From Polyangiaceae bacterium (GTDB lineage Bacteria; Myxococcota_A; Polyangia; Polyangiales; Polyangiaceae), in the NCBI GenBank assembly GCA_025937785.1, contig JAICQQ010000001.1:1-64000 (forward strand): a stretch of 64,000 bases of DNA, given 5' to 3'. Below the pieces are notes generated by a model, which did not search any database, was not told where the DNA came from, and was given only the letters and a program-made list of their open reading frames with translations. Below, piece after piece: positions 45,794 to 56,533 of this stretch (positions within the stretch are counted from its first letter, which is position 1; each line of letters begins with the position of its first letter). Both the position numbers and the translations under genes were made by a program.

Positions 45794-47686
45794 CTACTCG
45801 CTCTTGGCGACGACGCGGATGCCGAGCTCGACCAGCTGCTCCGGCGCCACGAGGTTCGGGGCGTCGCTCATCTGGTCGGAGCCGCGCTGCGTCTTGGGGA
45901 ACGCGATCACGTCGCGCAAGCTCTCGCGGCCCGCGAGGAGCATCGCCAGGCGATCCATGCCGACGGCGATACCGCCGTGCGGGGGAGCGCCGAACTTCAA
46001 CGCCGACAATAAGAAGCCGAACTTTTGCTGCGCTTCTTCCTTGTCGATGCCGAGTGCGTTGAACACGCGCTCTTGCACCTCGGGGTCGTGGAGGCGGATC
46101 GAGCCGCCCGCGATCTCGAAGCCGTTCAGCACCAGATCGTAGCGGTAGCAAAGGACGCGGCCCGGATCTGTCTCGATCAGCTCGACGTGTTCGTCGTGCG
46201 GGCGCGTGAACGCGTGGTGCGCCGCGACCCAACCCTTGCGATCCTCGTCGTACTCGAACAGCGGCGGATCGACCACCCACAGGAACTGGAACGCGTTGCC
46301 GTGACCGACTTGCGGGATCAGACCGAGCTGTTTGCCGAGGTGCACGCGCAGGTTCGCGAGCACCGTGTGCACGAGCGAGGCTTTGCCGAACTGGAACAGG
46401 ATGACGTCGCCTGCTTGGGCTCCCACGGCCTGGTTGATGGCGACGCGCATCGCATCGCTGACCGTCTTGGCCAGGGGCGATTGCGTCCACTCGCCAGCTT
46501 CGCCCACCTTCGCGCGCGCGAGACCAGCGGCGCCCATGCCGCGCGCGATCTGCTCGAGTTTGTCACCGTCGCTGCGCGAGAGCCCTGCGGACGCGGGAAT
46601 CACGAGCGCCTTCACGATTTCTGCGGGCAGATCGGTGCGGTAGGTGCCGGCCTTGAACTTTTCGGCGATCGGCGTCCAGAACGGGATGTTGCCGCCGTCG
46701 TGCTCGACCACCAGCGCCGTGAGATCGACGTGCTTCATGCCGAAGCGTAGGTCGGGCTTGTCATTGCCATAGTCGCGCATCGAGTCGTCGAAGCGCATGC
46801 GGGGGAACTTGCCGCCGGGGTACTGCTGCTCGAGATCGATGCCGAGCGCCGCCTGCCAGACCGCGCAGATCAGGCCTTCGACGTGTGAGAAGATATCGTC
46901 TTGGTTGACGAAGCTCGCCTCGATGTCGATCTGAGTGAACTCGGGCTGGCGGTCGAGCCTGAGATCTTCGTCCCGGAAGCAGCGCACGATCTGAAAGTAC
47001 TTTTCGAAGCCCGCCACCATGAACAGCTGTTTGAAGAGCTGAGGGCTCTCTGCGAGGGCGAAGAACTTGCCGTTCTGGACCCGCGACGGCACCAAGAAGT
47101 TGCGCGCGCCGCCCGGCGTGTACTTGACGAGGAAAGGCGTTTCTAGTTCCAAAAACCCTTGACTACTCAAGTAGTTACGAGTCGCCTGGTTGATGTTGTG
47201 CCGCTGTCGCAAGGCGGCCTGCAACGGCGCGCGGCGCAGGTCGAGGTAGCGGTACTGCAGCCGGACCTCTTCGCGCGTGTCGATGTTGTCCTCGAGCGGG
47301 AACGGCGGCGTCTCGGACTTGTTGAAGACGGTGGACTCGAGCACCTCGACCTCGATCTCGCCGGTGGCGAGATTGGGGTTCGCGGCGCTGACCATCTTGT
47401 TTTCTTTCTTGCTGAACTGTTCCCCGCGCGAGCGAACCTTGCCGCGTACACCCACGACCCACTCCGGGCGCAACGAGTCTGCGACCCGGTGCGCCTCGGC
47501 AGACGAGTCCAGATCGAACACGATCTGAGTCAGACCTTCGCGGTCGCGCAGATCGACGAACACGAGGTGACCGTGGTCGCGCCGGTTGGCGACCCAGCCG
47601 AACAGCACTACTTCGCTGCCGATATCGGCGGCGCGCAGCGCACCGCAGTCGTGGGTTCGTTTGAGTTCGTCGATGAAGCGAGCCAT
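45794..47686 (-). CDS. aspS: Aspartyl-tRNA synthetase (bacterial type)
   Basis: FGWVANRRDHGHLVFVDLRDREGLTQIVFD...RYLDLRR...FRDEDLRLDRQPEFTQIDIEASF...GIAVGMDRLAMLLAG. Confidence 0.97.
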   Translation of the reverse strand: MARFIDELKRTHDCGALRAADIGSEVVLFGWVANRRDHGHLVFVDLRDREGLTQIVFDLDSSAEAHRVADSLRPEWVVGVRGKVRSRGEQFSKKENKMVSAANPNLATGEIEVEVLESTVFNKSETPPFPLEDNIDTREEVRLQYRYLDLRRAPLQAALRQRHNINQATRNYLSSQGFLELETPFLVKYTPGGARNFLVPSRVQNGKFFALAESPQLFKQLFMVAGFEKYFQIVRCFRDEDLRLDRQPEFTQIDIEASFVNQDDIFSHVEGLICAVWQAALGIDLEQQYPGGKFPRMRFDDSMRDYGNDKPDLRFGMKHVDLTALVVEHDGGNIPFWTPIAEKFKAGTYRTDLPAEIVKALVIPASAGLSRSDGDKLEQIARGMGAAGLARAKVGEAGEWTQSPLAKTVSDAMRVAINQAVGAQAGDVILFQFGKASLVHTVLANLRVHLGKQLGLIPQVGHGNAFQFLWVVDPPLFEYDEDRKGWVAAHHAFTRPHDEHVELIETDPGRVLCYRYDLVLNGFEIAGGSIRLHDPEVQERVFNALGIDKEEAQQKFGFLLSALKFGAPPHGGIAVGMDRLAMLLAGRESLRDVIAFPKTQRGSDQMSDAPNLVAPEQLVELGIRVVAKSE

Positions 47687-47840
47687 GGGGCGGCGGTCAT
47701 AGCGCGCCCGGCCCGCCCGCTCAACTCCCCACCCCTGCGTCGCCGCCGCACACCGCATGCCGAGCCGCGGGCCTGGCCGTTGCTCGCAAAGTGGTGCGCG
47801 AAAGTGGGCCAAAATCCTCGAAAATGGCAGGCAAGGTGCG

Positions 47841-49655
47841 GTGAGTCCCCCTGCAAGCGTCACCCTGGGTGGCCCTGGGGCCCCGCACTGGCTGCGAGGC
47901 ACCTGCCGCTGGCTCGCCGTCGTCGTCCCGCTGTTCGTCGCGATCGCCGGCCTTTCGCCCGCCAGCCAGTGGCGCAACGACGTCGCGATCGTCCGTAGCT
48001 TGGGCTTCGTTCCGATCGGAGCGGAAGGCGTGCTTTCGGCGGTGCTGGCGCAAGTCAGCTCGCTGCTCCCGCTCGGGGGGCGGGTACTCCGCGCCGCCCT
48101 GCCCAGCGCGCTCGGCGCAGCCTGCGCAGCCCGCCTGATCTACGAGTTCGCGTTGCGCCTGCTCGACAAGAATGCGCCGACCGAGCGCCTGGCTCCCGTG
48201 CTCGCTCTGATCGCCGCCTGGGGCGTCGTGCTCACGCCCGCGTGGCAGGCCGAAGCCACGCAAGCTGGCGGAGCCACGGTCGCGGTGACCCTCGTGCTCC
48301 TCGCGACCGCCGTGCGCTTCCGCCTCCGCCTCGACGAACGCGGCTGGCTCGTGTTCGGGGTGCTGCTTGGCGCGGCCTGCCTCGAGCAGCGGCTCGCCGG
48401 GCTCGCTTGCCTCGCCCTCTTACTCGCCGATGCAGCCCTACTGCGACAGCTCCCCACGCAGCGCCAGCTCCTCGAACTCGCGGGCAGCGCTGCCGGCGTC
48501 GTCGCTCTCGGCCTCGTGCCCTTCTGGTTCCAGCGGACCAGCGGCGGGATTTGGAGCGACTGGGGCACCGAGCTCGCCCGGCTCTCCGGTGCGGACACCG
48601 CCCTCCCCCTTTCCGGTACACTCGACGCCTGGCTCGACGCGCTCGGACTGCCCTTGCTCGCCGCGGCCGCCCTCGGCTGCGGCTGGGGCATCTCGCGGCC
48701 CCGGACGCGCCCCTGGATCTTGCCGCTCGCCGTGTTCCCGCTGCTCGACCTGGTGCTCCCCGCAGCAGCCCCAACGCTGGCCGGCCCGCTCACCGGGCGC
48801 GCGGTCGATCTGCTGGCGCTCGCCGTGCTCGGCATCGCCGCAGCCGTCGGCGCGCAAGTCGCCGGCCTCGCGCTCGAGCGCGCCCGCGTCCCGCTCGCGC
48901 GCCCGGTGCAAGCTCTCGTGATCGTCGCGGGCCTCACCTTGGTGCTCGTCCGCATGGAGGAGTCGGGAGAGCAAGCCGAGGCGCAGACCCGCGGTGCCGC
49001 CGAAGCCTGGACCGACGAGGCCCTGAGCAGTCTGCCGCCGCATAGCTTGCTCATGGTGCGCTCCGAGCCCGCTGCCTGGCGCCTGTGGGCATCGCGCGTC
49101 GCGCGCGGTGAACGTCCCGACCTTACCGTGGTTCCGCTCCCGCTCCTCGATCGCGGCGACACCGCAGCGCGCCTGCTCGAGATCGAACCGCACCTGGCCC
49201 CGCTGGTGCGCGAGCTGCGCATGAACGGCAGACCCGGCGAGTACGCCCTCTCGACCCTGGCCGATGCGCGCCCGCTCTTCCTCGAGTTCGACCCGAGCTG
49301 GGACCGCCGCCTGCTCGAGCACGTCCTGCCGCACCCTTTCTGGATGCGCTTCGAAGCCCACGCCCTGGGCCGTTCGGATCGCACCGCCGCGCTCAGTCAG
49401 GGCAAGCAAGCCTTCGCGCGCGTGCTCGATTCCATCGACCCGCGCTACCCGGACCTCGCCACGCTTGGCGTGCTCACCACCCGAGCCCGCGAACAAACCG
49501 TCATGCTCGCCGCACTCGGTGACCGTGAGAGCGCCCTCACGCTGCTCGAGCAACTCCGCGACATCCCCAGCGAACGCGCCTTCGTGAGTTCCATGGAAAA
49601 GAAGCTCGCCGACAAGGAAAAGCGGCGCGTGGATTGGCTCGCCCAGCTGCAGTGA
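47841..49655 (+). CDS. Multi-TM protein, DUF2723/glycosyltransferase-39-like
   Basis: About 604 aa; repeated TM segments and C-terminal soluble part; GTG start. Confidence 0.55.
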   Translation: MSPPASVTLGGPGAPHWLRGTCRWLAVVVPLFVAIAGLSPASQWRNDVAIVRSLGFVPIGAEGVLSAVLAQVSSLLPLGGRVLRAALPSALGAACAARLIYEFALRLLDKNAPTERLAPVLALIAAWGVVLTPAWQAEATQAGGATVAVTLVLLATAVRFRLRLDERGWLVFGVLLGAACLEQRLAGLACLALLLADAALLRQLPTQRQLLELAGSAAGVVALGLVPFWFQRTSGGIWSDWGTELARLSGADTALPLSGTLDAWLDALGLPLLAAAALGCGWGISRPRTRPWILPLAVFPLLDLVLPAAAPTLAGPLTGRAVDLLALAVLGIAAAVGAQVAGLALERARVPLARPVQALVIVAGLTLVLVRMEESGEQAEAQTRGAAEAWTDEALSSLPPHSLLMVRSEPAAWRLWASRVARGERPDLTVVPLPLLDRGDTAARLLEIEPHLAPLVRELRMNGRPGEYALSTLADARPLFLEFDPSWDRRLLEHVLPHPFWMRFEAHALGRSDRTAALSQGKQAFARVLDSIDPRYPDLATLGVLTTRAREQTVMLAALGDRESALTLLEQLRDIPSERAFVSSMEKKLADKEKRRVDWLAQLQ

Positions 49656-49670
49656 GCGCGCGGCGCCTAC

Positions 49671-50813
49671 CTACTGGGCCTTGTCCTTCTTCTTCTTCCG
49701 CTTGGGCTTCGTTTCCCTGTCTTTGTCGGCCGTATCGGTGGGTTTCGCCGGCTCGTCCGCCTTGGCTTCGTCTTTGTCTTGGTCCTTCGGATCGCTCGGA
49801 GCGGTGCCGCCGTTGCCGCCTGCAACCCGGTCGATCTTCTTCCGCACTTCCTTCAGCTTGTTGTCCTTGAGGGTCCACTCGGTGCGGATCTTCAGCAAGT
49901 CCTCGGTCTTCTTCGGATCGAACTCCTCCCAGACGCCGACGAGTCGATCGCTTTCCACGGAGTACACGGGTGGCTTGAGTACGCTAGTCGTCGCGCCGTG
50001 AACGGTGGCGATGGAGTCGCGGTGCCGGATGTTGCATTGCCCGTCGCCCTCGAAGACCGCGACCATCGAGGAGGTAATGGATGCCCGGGCGTCGTCCGGT
50101 TGCACGTCCGCGCCAACCAACGCCTCCGTTGAGCCATCGCCGTCGAGATCGGCGTGCAGAATCTGATTCAGGCGCACTTGGTGCACCTGGCTTTTGCTCG
50201 CCCCGGCCTTGATCTCCCAGAAGTTGTCGTCGTCTTGCCCGGCAATCTTGAAGAAGCCCTGCGGGTACCGGTGGTTCTTCCAGTCGACGGTTTTGATGTT
50301 GCACGTGACGTCGATCAGCCGATTCAAGTACTCCTGGCAAGAAGCGGGCGCTTCGCCCGTGAGGCAGCCGTTCTGGATACCGTGGTGCAGTCGGGAGCAA
50401 GAACGCGATTGATTGGCGAAGCAATTCTCCCTCTGAAGGTTGTCCGGGCTACGGTCGGCGGACGCCGCTAGGCAGTCGCGCCAGAGCGTGCGGGCGCGAT
50501 CCACGCCCACTTCTTTGGAGCACGTCGGGATGATGTCCTCGGGCTTCGTGGTCTCGGCGGACGCGGCGGGTTCTGCACTGGCACTGGCACTGGCGCTGGC
50601 GGACGCGGACGCCGCCTCGGCCGCGCTCGCGGAGGCCGAGGGTGTTTGAGCAGTACTTACGGGAGCGGGTGCGGTCGGGGCCGCGGCGCTGCCGGAGGCC
50701 GCGGGCGTGGCGGCGTCCTTCTCGGCCCTGAGGTCGGCGATCTTCTTGGCGAGGTTGCAGCCGGTCGTGGTCGCTGCACAAAGAAACACGAGTATCGAAA
50801 ATCGAGGTGACAA
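49671..50813 (-). CDS. Hypothetical lipoprotein with (SA)n low-complexity linker
   Basis: Lipobox TTTGC; AEAASASASASASASAEPAAS; C-terminal Lys-rich tail. Confidence 0.65.
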   Translation of the reverse strand: MSPRFSILVFLCAATTTGCNLAKKIADLRAEKDAATPAASGSAAAPTAPAPVSTAQTPSASASAAEAASASASASASASAEPAASAETTKPEDIIPTCSKEVGVDRARTLWRDCLAASADRSPDNLQRENCFANQSRSCSRLHHGIQNGCLTGEAPASCQEYLNRLIDVTCNIKTVDWKNHRYPQGFFKIAGQDDDNFWEIKAGASKSQVHQVRLNQILHADLDGDGSTEALVGADVQPDDARASITSSMVAVFEGDGQCNIRHRDSIATVHGATTSVLKPPVYSVESDRLVGVWEEFDPKKTEDLLKIRTEWTLKDNKLKEVRKKIDRVAGGNGGTAPSDPKDQDKDEAKADEPAKPTDTADKDRETKPKRKKKKDKAQ

Positions 50814-50932
50814 GTTCGGGGGCTACCTTCCGCGAGTAGAAGAGCTCACCCTCGCTTACGCCGCAACCTCGAACAGCTTCCAAAGCTTTCACTCGTGGCC
50901 AAGCGATCGTCCCGACGTTGGGACGCCTCCCG

Positions 50933-51433
50933 TTATTCGGCGGGATGGCTCGAGCTCGCCACTCGGTCCCACGCTCGACCGTTCTCGATGGCCTGCTTTC
51001 GCGCCTGCATGCGCTCAGCGAGCTCCACGAGTTCCTGCTTGGTGAAAGCTTCTCGTGCGCGAGGAAACATCTCGTTCTCTTCTTCCTCGACGTGATGTTC
51101 GATGAGCTCTTTCAGCACCTTGGCCTTGGCCCCGAACGCGACGGATGACGCGTCCGCACGGGCTAAATCTTTGAGCACCGCCTTGGCCGCCTTGTGCTCC
51201 TCGTGCGCCTCGTAATACAGGCGCTTGTCTTTCTTGCGTTCCACGGCGGCCTTGAACGCAGGGTAGAAAATCTCCTCCTCGAGCAGCATGTGCTGCGTCA
51301 GCTCGCTCCTCAGCTTCGCCAGTAGCTCATGGCGGATCTTGATGCCGCGCTCGGTAGTATTCGTCAGGGCCATCAAGGTTTCCTGCGTCGACTTGTGTTG
51401 TTGCTTCAGAAGAGAGATTGCATCCTGTGGCAT
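50933..51433 (-). CDS. Hemerythrin (HHE) domain-containing protein
   Basis: DAISLLKQQHKSTQE...HMLLEEEIFYPAF...EAHEEHKAAK...LIEHHVEEEENEMFPRAR. Confidence 0.93.
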   Translation of the reverse strand: MPQDAISLLKQQHKSTQETLMALTNTTERGIKIRHELLAKLRSELTQHMLLEEEIFYPAFKAAVERKKDKRLYYEAHEEHKAAKAVLKDLARADASSVAFGAKAKVLKELIEHHVEEEENEMFPRAREAFTKQELVELAERMQARKQAIENGRAWDRVASSSHPAE

Positions 51434-51591
51434 GGTTACCTCGCGTCGTATGGACCGAGGCAGCTGCACATGGCGTGCCATGCCAGCCGCTGATTCTCGC
51501 GCGTAAACGACGGCAGGCTGGTGTCATCTGGCATCCTCGCCTCGCCCCGGCGCATTCCGCCGCGCCACACCGATAGGTTGCCCCCGTCAGA

Positions 51592-51816
51592 TCACCGGCG
51601 CGTCGGGTGCGGCTCATCGGCCGAATCTCCGTCGCCGGGGGGGCGCTCGAGCCGTGCCCCGTCCACTTGGCGCTGCAGCTGCCGCTTTTGCAGCTCATCG
51701 CGAGCGCGTTCCGCCTTGGTGCGGCCGTGCAAGCGGCGGTTCACCTCGGCGCGCTTGCTGCGCTCGGCCTTCGCCTTGCGCTTGCGAAACTTGTTCAAGT
51801 TGACGACGTTGCCCAT
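51592..51816 (-). CDS. DUF4169-like small basic protein
   Basis: MGNVVNLNKFRKRKAKAERSKRAEVNRRLHGRTKAERARDE. Confidence 0.75.
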   Translation of the reverse strand: MGNVVNLNKFRKRKAKAERSKRAEVNRRLHGRTKAERARDELQKRQLQRQVDGARLERPPGDGDSADEPHPTRR

Positions 51817-51866
51817 GGCGCCCTCCAACCTGAGCACGCCTCGAGCCCCCGTGCCAGCACCCAGCG

Positions 51867-52484
51867 TCAGGTTCCGGGGTCGTCCTCGACGCAGCTCTTG
51901 CCCACGAAGAGCTTCCACGGATAGCGATCGCGCTGGGTTTCGGCTTCGGTCGCCAGCGCGGTCAGTAACGCAGCAAACGAGCGGGCCACCTTGGAGGAGC
52001 CCCACTCGGGAGCGAAGCCGTGAACGACGGCGCCGTCCGAGAGCCGGACTGCGAGGTAGTCGTAGTCGGAGTGGACTGCGAGCATCACCGGGAAGTGCCC
52101 GTCCCAAAACGACCGCACCTCGGCTTGCTGCGCCGGGTCACCTTCAGCATCCTCGAGCATCATCAGCTCGATTTCGTTCCAGTGGAACCCCGAGCCACGC
52201 TTGCGCGCAAAGTCGCGGGCGGTCAGAAACCACGCGCTCTCGTTGGGACTGACGCAGATGTCGAGCGTAGTCAGGAAGGCTTCGACGCCGGCGGGGAGGA
52301 TCGGATAGCGCTTGGCGAGGGTGGCTGGCAGGAGCTTTCCAACGCTAGCAGCGAGCTCGACGGACCAACCGCGCCGGCGGAGGATCTGCAGCAGGTTGCG
52401 CTTACGTCGGGTTGGCGTTGAGGTCGGCGTCGGCTGCTGCTTGCCGGGGCGCACCCGAACTTTGAGCTTGCGGCGTTGGGTCAT
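51867..52484 (-). CDS. Conserved hypothetical protein (SMI1/KNR4-like region possible)
   Basis: 205 aa; WDGHFPVMLAVHSDYDYLAVRLSDGAVVHGFAPEWG. Confidence 0.6.
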   Translation of the reverse strand: MTQRRKLKVRVRPGKQQPTPTSTPTRRKRNLLQILRRRGWSVELAASVGKLLPATLAKRYPILPAGVEAFLTTLDICVSPNESAWFLTARDFARKRGSGFHWNEIELMMLEDAEGDPAQQAEVRSFWDGHFPVMLAVHSDYDYLAVRLSDGAVVHGFAPEWGSSKVARSFAALLTALATEAETQRDRYPWKLFVGKSCVEDDPGT

Positions 52485-52669
52485 TGGCTACTCGTCCTCC
52501 TCGAATCGATAGTCACTGAATCCCTTCTCGCGCTGACGATCGGCTGGTAGACCGTTTCCTCGAGGCGCTGGCAGTCTTCGAAGCCCGCTCAGGCGAATTT
52601 CGAGCAATGGGAACGGAAATGCGACTCGGCAGGTTGTAGAAGGCGCTGAAGTCGCTGGCGACACGCCCG

Positions 52670-53317
52670 TCATTCTAGCGCATTGGAAGCCTCGCCGGTG
52701 TCGCTCGAAGCTGCGGTCATGATCCGCCGTAGACAGTGCACCAGATACACACCGATCCCGAACCACACGGCTCCGATCACACCCAGTACAGGGCTGCCCA
52801 GGTGCCATTGTGAAGAGGCGAAGATCAGGCTCCAGGCCGCGCACACGACGAGGGGTGGGCACAGGGACGCGAGCGTGCCCAGGGGGACGGCCGGATCGCT
52901 GCCGCCGTCAGTAAGCATCGGCAAGCTGGGGGGGTGTGTGCCCGCTCTGTGGTACGCCACGAGCAAATGTTGGATCGCCCTGTGCGCCGCATAGATTCCA
53001 CTGGCAGCTGCCAGGCCGATCAAAATTCCAAAAAGCGGAATACCCCACGTGGCGAGCGCCTGGAGCACGTCGCCAGCGCCCAAGGAAGGATTCCCCTTCG
53101 TACTGACGAGTGCGAACGCCGCGAATGCGAAGGACTGGATCGTGAGGCTCCACACCAACCGGTTGTTGATGAGCCCGTCCTCATGCTTGAGGTAGTCGCG
53201 GAAAAGCTCGTAGCGCTTCGTGGGGTCGAGCGTGGGTTCACGCTTGATTCCGGCCGTGCGAGCGAATTGCGCAGGTAACGGGCGAGCCGCGCGGGTGCAA
53301 ATGAGTTTCAGAGCCAT
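52670..53317 (-). CDS. Small multi-TM hypothetical protein
   Basis: RYELFRDYLKHEDGLINNRLVWSLTIQSFAFAAFALVS and further TM pairs. Confidence 0.6.
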   Translation of the reverse strand: MALKLICTRAARPLPAQFARTAGIKREPTLDPTKRYELFRDYLKHEDGLINNRLVWSLTIQSFAFAAFALVSTKGNPSLGAGDVLQALATWGIPLFGILIGLAAASGIYAAHRAIQHLLVAYHRAGTHPPSLPMLTDGGSDPAVPLGTLASLCPPLVVCAAWSLIFASSQWHLGSPVLGVIGAVWFGIGVYLVHCLRRIMTAASSDTGEASNALE

Positions 53318-53412
53318 CGCAACTCTCTGCGGGCAAACTTGTCACCTCGCCGGGCTCGGCGACAGTGCGTCAGCCACGGTTGGTTCAAGTGTCCCGACGT
53401 CGGGACAGCTCA

Positions 53413-55350
53413 TCAGCGGGTGCGCGATCGCGCTCCATCGGACAGCGGTGGGAAGCTGCGCAACTTGTTTCTGAGCCATTCGGCGCCGGCCTGGGCTTCG
53501 AGCTCGGTGTCGCCGCCGTTCTTGGAGATGCCGAGGGAGACGTGCTTGCCGCCGACGACGAGCGCGACGCGACTCTGCTTTTCGCCGACGTACACTCGAC
53601 CCGTGAGATCCAGGACGTCGCTTTGGACCTCGTCGAGCACGATGTCGATGACGCCGGGGTGCTTGCGGAACTTCGCGTCGACGTTGAGATTGTCGAGGCT
53701 GACGAGGTCGGCCACGACATCGGGCACCTCGTCTTTCTTGGCGAGCGCTTGCAGGATGGGCTCGGCGTTCTTGGCGACGATGGAGAGGTCGGTCGTGACT
53801 CGCTCCGGGGGCCAGCCGACGGCGCTCACGAGCGGGCTTTCGAGGCGCATCCACCAGTCATTCACGCGAACGTCGCCGGCGTGGAGGCTGACGGGGCGTA
53901 GCTCCCCTGAGAGTTTGCCGAGCGCAGCGGCGCGTGCGTCGAGATCCACATCGAGGTAGCCCGCCAGGTGGCCTGTGCCGGCCAGCGCGATGCCCCCGAA
54001 GCGAACAGAAACGCCGTCGAAGCGCAGGCGCGCGGGGCCTTGCAGCGAGCCGCGTTCGCTCTCGGTGAGCGTGAGGCTCCCGCGCAAGCTGCCGCGCTTG
54101 CTTTCGACGCGGCGCTCGTCGCCGAGCAGGTTGTCGAGGTCGTCGACATCGGAGGAGGTGATGTTGGGGAAGCGCAGCCGGTAGTCTCCGACCGCCGTTT
54201 GTCGATCGATCTGCGTGGAGCTCAGCGCTGCTGATTGCTCATGCCCGTGGAGCTGAAGCGTGAAGGGCGAGCTCTTGCCTCGAGCCCAGGACAGCGTGCT
54301 GAGCTCGGCACGGGAGCGCAGGCGCGGCAGCTCGTCTTGATCACCAGCTGCGTCGGGCGCCCCCCCGACGAAGGCAGCCAGCTCCCAGTCGCTCTTGATA
54401 GCGTAGCCGTCGCCGAAGACGCGGATGTCGTCGGTCTCGAAAGCGACCTCGGTCTTGCGGCTGAGCTTGCCCCGTTGCATGCCGAGGCGGATTCTCAAAG
54501 GTCCGGCGCCGCCTGTGACGCGCAGACCCTCCACGTAGTCGCCCAAGTGCTCGAGAGAGACCAGGTCGCCGTCGAGCTGAATGTCGGCGTCGACCACCTC
54601 GAAGATGCCGAGTACGCCGCGATCGGATGGATCGATTTCGGGGATGTGACCCCGCACGCGACCCCGAAAATTCTTCGAGATGACGTGCTTTTCACCGAAG
54701 CTGAGCCTCCCGGGTGACAGCTCTTGGACGGAGTCGTCGACGTAGAGTCGCTCCGGGCTCTTCATGAATCCGCCGCGGACCCGGCCCTGGCCGACGTAGC
54801 GGTATTGGAGGAACCAAAGTTCGCTCGCGCGCGCGTCGATGCCGTCGATGCGCACGGTCCACTTCTTCTTCTTGGGCTTGTCGTCGTCGTTTTTCTCTTT
54901 CTCTTTCTCGTCGGGTTCGCGCACGATGCCCGTGTCACCCGGGAGTTCCGGCATGGGCGGGAACGCTGCCACGTAAGGCGCGGTCTTCTGCGATTCCGGA
55001 ACGCGCGTCCGTAGGCGAAAGCGAATGTCGTTGGCGGACAACCGGTTCACGTGAAAGCGCCGCTGCAAGAGCTCCATCAGCTCGACATCCACCCGTGCGT
55101 CGGCGACGGAAAGCGTAACTTGCGTGTCGCCGTTCACGTACACGCCGATGCGCTTGACATGCAACGAGCCCGGCCAAATCGTCCAGGCCGGGTTCTCGAG
55201 TTCGACCCTCACGTCGTCGCCCGAGATCAGGCGTTCGACCAAGCCTGATGTGAGCGCCAGCGTCGTGATCACAGGATACGCAGCGACCACGGCTGCGGTG
55301 ATTGCGATCCAGCGCGACCACTTGCGAAGGAACGCTGTTACTCGAGACAC
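53413..55350 (-). CDS. AsmA/DUF748-like large periplasmic protein
   Basis: N-terminal TM (WIAITAAVVAAYPVITTLAL), repetitive beta-rich body; GTG start 55350 preferred. Confidence 0.65.
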   Translation of the reverse strand: MSRVTAFLRKWSRWIAITAAVVAAYPVITTLALTSGLVERLISGDDVRVELENPAWTIWPGSLHVKRIGVYVNGDTQVTLSVADARVDVELMELLQRRFHVNRLSANDIRFRLRTRVPESQKTAPYVAAFPPMPELPGDTGIVREPDEKEKEKNDDDKPKKKKWTVRIDGIDARASELWFLQYRYVGQGRVRGGFMKSPERLYVDDSVQELSPGRLSFGEKHVISKNFRGRVRGHIPEIDPSDRGVLGIFEVVDADIQLDGDLVSLEHLGDYVEGLRVTGGAGPLRIRLGMQRGKLSRKTEVAFETDDIRVFGDGYAIKSDWELAAFVGGAPDAAGDQDELPRLRSRAELSTLSWARGKSSPFTLQLHGHEQSAALSSTQIDRQTAVGDYRLRFPNITSSDVDDLDNLLGDERRVESKRGSLRGSLTLTESERGSLQGPARLRFDGVSVRFGGIALAGTGHLAGYLDVDLDARAAALGKLSGELRPVSLHAGDVRVNDWWMRLESPLVSAVGWPPERVTTDLSIVAKNAEPILQALAKKDEVPDVVADLVSLDNLNVDAKFRKHPGVIDIVLDEVQSDVLDLTGRVYVGEKQSRVALVVGGKHVSLGISKNGGDTELEAQAGAEWLRNKLRSFPPLSDGARSRTR

Positions 55351-55525
55351 TCTACCGTGGAAGCTGGAGTCGGACACAGCGATCGGCAAGGTAGGTCCGC
55401 GCAACACGGCAATATCTCCAGACTGCCCCGTGGCCGAACGCGCCGGCGGAGAACCCCGGGCGAGGAAACAGGCGGATCTGCGAGGGTGTTGCCGCCCGGC
55501 CGGGCCTACGGCAAGACAGTGCCGC

Positions 55526-56224
55526 ATGAGACAGGCCGCATTCAGACTAGTCGCGCTCGCGTTGATCGCGGCCGCGAGTGCCGCCTGCAAGGAGCACGAC
55601 CCCGCCACGGCGCGCGCGGCGCTGGATGAACAGATGGCACCCGCGCGCACGTTGGAACAAACCTTTCAGCGGATCCACGCGCAGCTAGGCACGCTCGAGC
55701 CGGGCCCCTGTTCTGATCTGACGATCCGTAGCGCCATCGCCCAGAGCCAGAGCCGCAAAGTTCCCTTCATCGACGCGTCAGCGCTCGCGTTGACGGCGAA
55801 GGGCGCGCCCGTCGATCCCAAGTTGCCGCTGGCACGCTTCGTCTCGAAGGTGCTGCTCGATCGACGCGCGACCGGCGCGGTCACGGATCAGCAATCGGCG
55901 ACCGACGCCGCCTTCGACGCCCTCACGCTCACGAAGGGCCACGACTTCCTCGCCGCGATTCGTTACGAGTTTCGGGCGCCCAAGGCGGATGACCAGGGGT
56001 TTCACGGCGGAGAGCTCAAGGGCACGCTGGGCCTGTTCGAGCTCCGTAGCGGCAAGCTGGTGTGCGCCGCGCCGGTTTTCGCGCAGAGCCACGAGGAGAT
56101 CGCTGCGAAACCGGGCCAGACGCCACAAGAAGCTGCTGCCACCGATCTGGAGCTCGAGAGCCGGCGCGCGCTCCATGAAGCCTTCGCGGGCATGACCAGC
56201 GAGCTGAACCTGGACCTCGGCTGA
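55526..56224 (+). CDS. Hypothetical lipoprotein
   Basis: MRQAAFRLVALALIAAASAACKEHD lipobox; about 232 aa. Confidence 0.65.
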   Translation: MRQAAFRLVALALIAAASAACKEHDPATARAALDEQMAPARTLEQTFQRIHAQLGTLEPGPCSDLTIRSAIAQSQSRKVPFIDASALALTAKGAPVDPKLPLARFVSKVLLDRRATGAVTDQQSATDAAFDALTLTKGHDFLAAIRYEFRAPKADDQGFHGGELKGTLGLFELRSGKLVCAAPVFAQSHEEIAAKPGQTPQEAAATDLELESRRALHEAFAGMTSELNLDLG

Positions 56225-56533
56225 CGTTGGCCCTCGACGCGCCGAGCGACGCGCGTCCGGGGTCATATCGGCTCGCGCCGACGGCGACACGCGATCGCTT
56301 GAAGTAGTGCACCCGGTACCTGCGACTGCTTTGAAAGACGTTGGCTCGTGCGAGGCTCGTGGTGAACTCGCTGCCCTCGATGGTCCCCGTGAACCCCGGT
56401 CTCTCCATACGAGAAGCGGATCGCGCGCGCTCCTTGGGATGCGCGGCCCGTACGACTTGACCTCCATTCACGAAACTGACCCTCGACCCCGCAGGTATGG
56501 CCTGAACAGCCATAGGAGCAGTCCTTCGGCAGC

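Noticed and set aside
56235-56520. Possible short minus-strand gene (SFVNGGQVVRAAHPKERARS...FTTSLARANVFQSS)
   Set aside because: No convincing start or domain and overlaps the end of the 55526-56224 CDS
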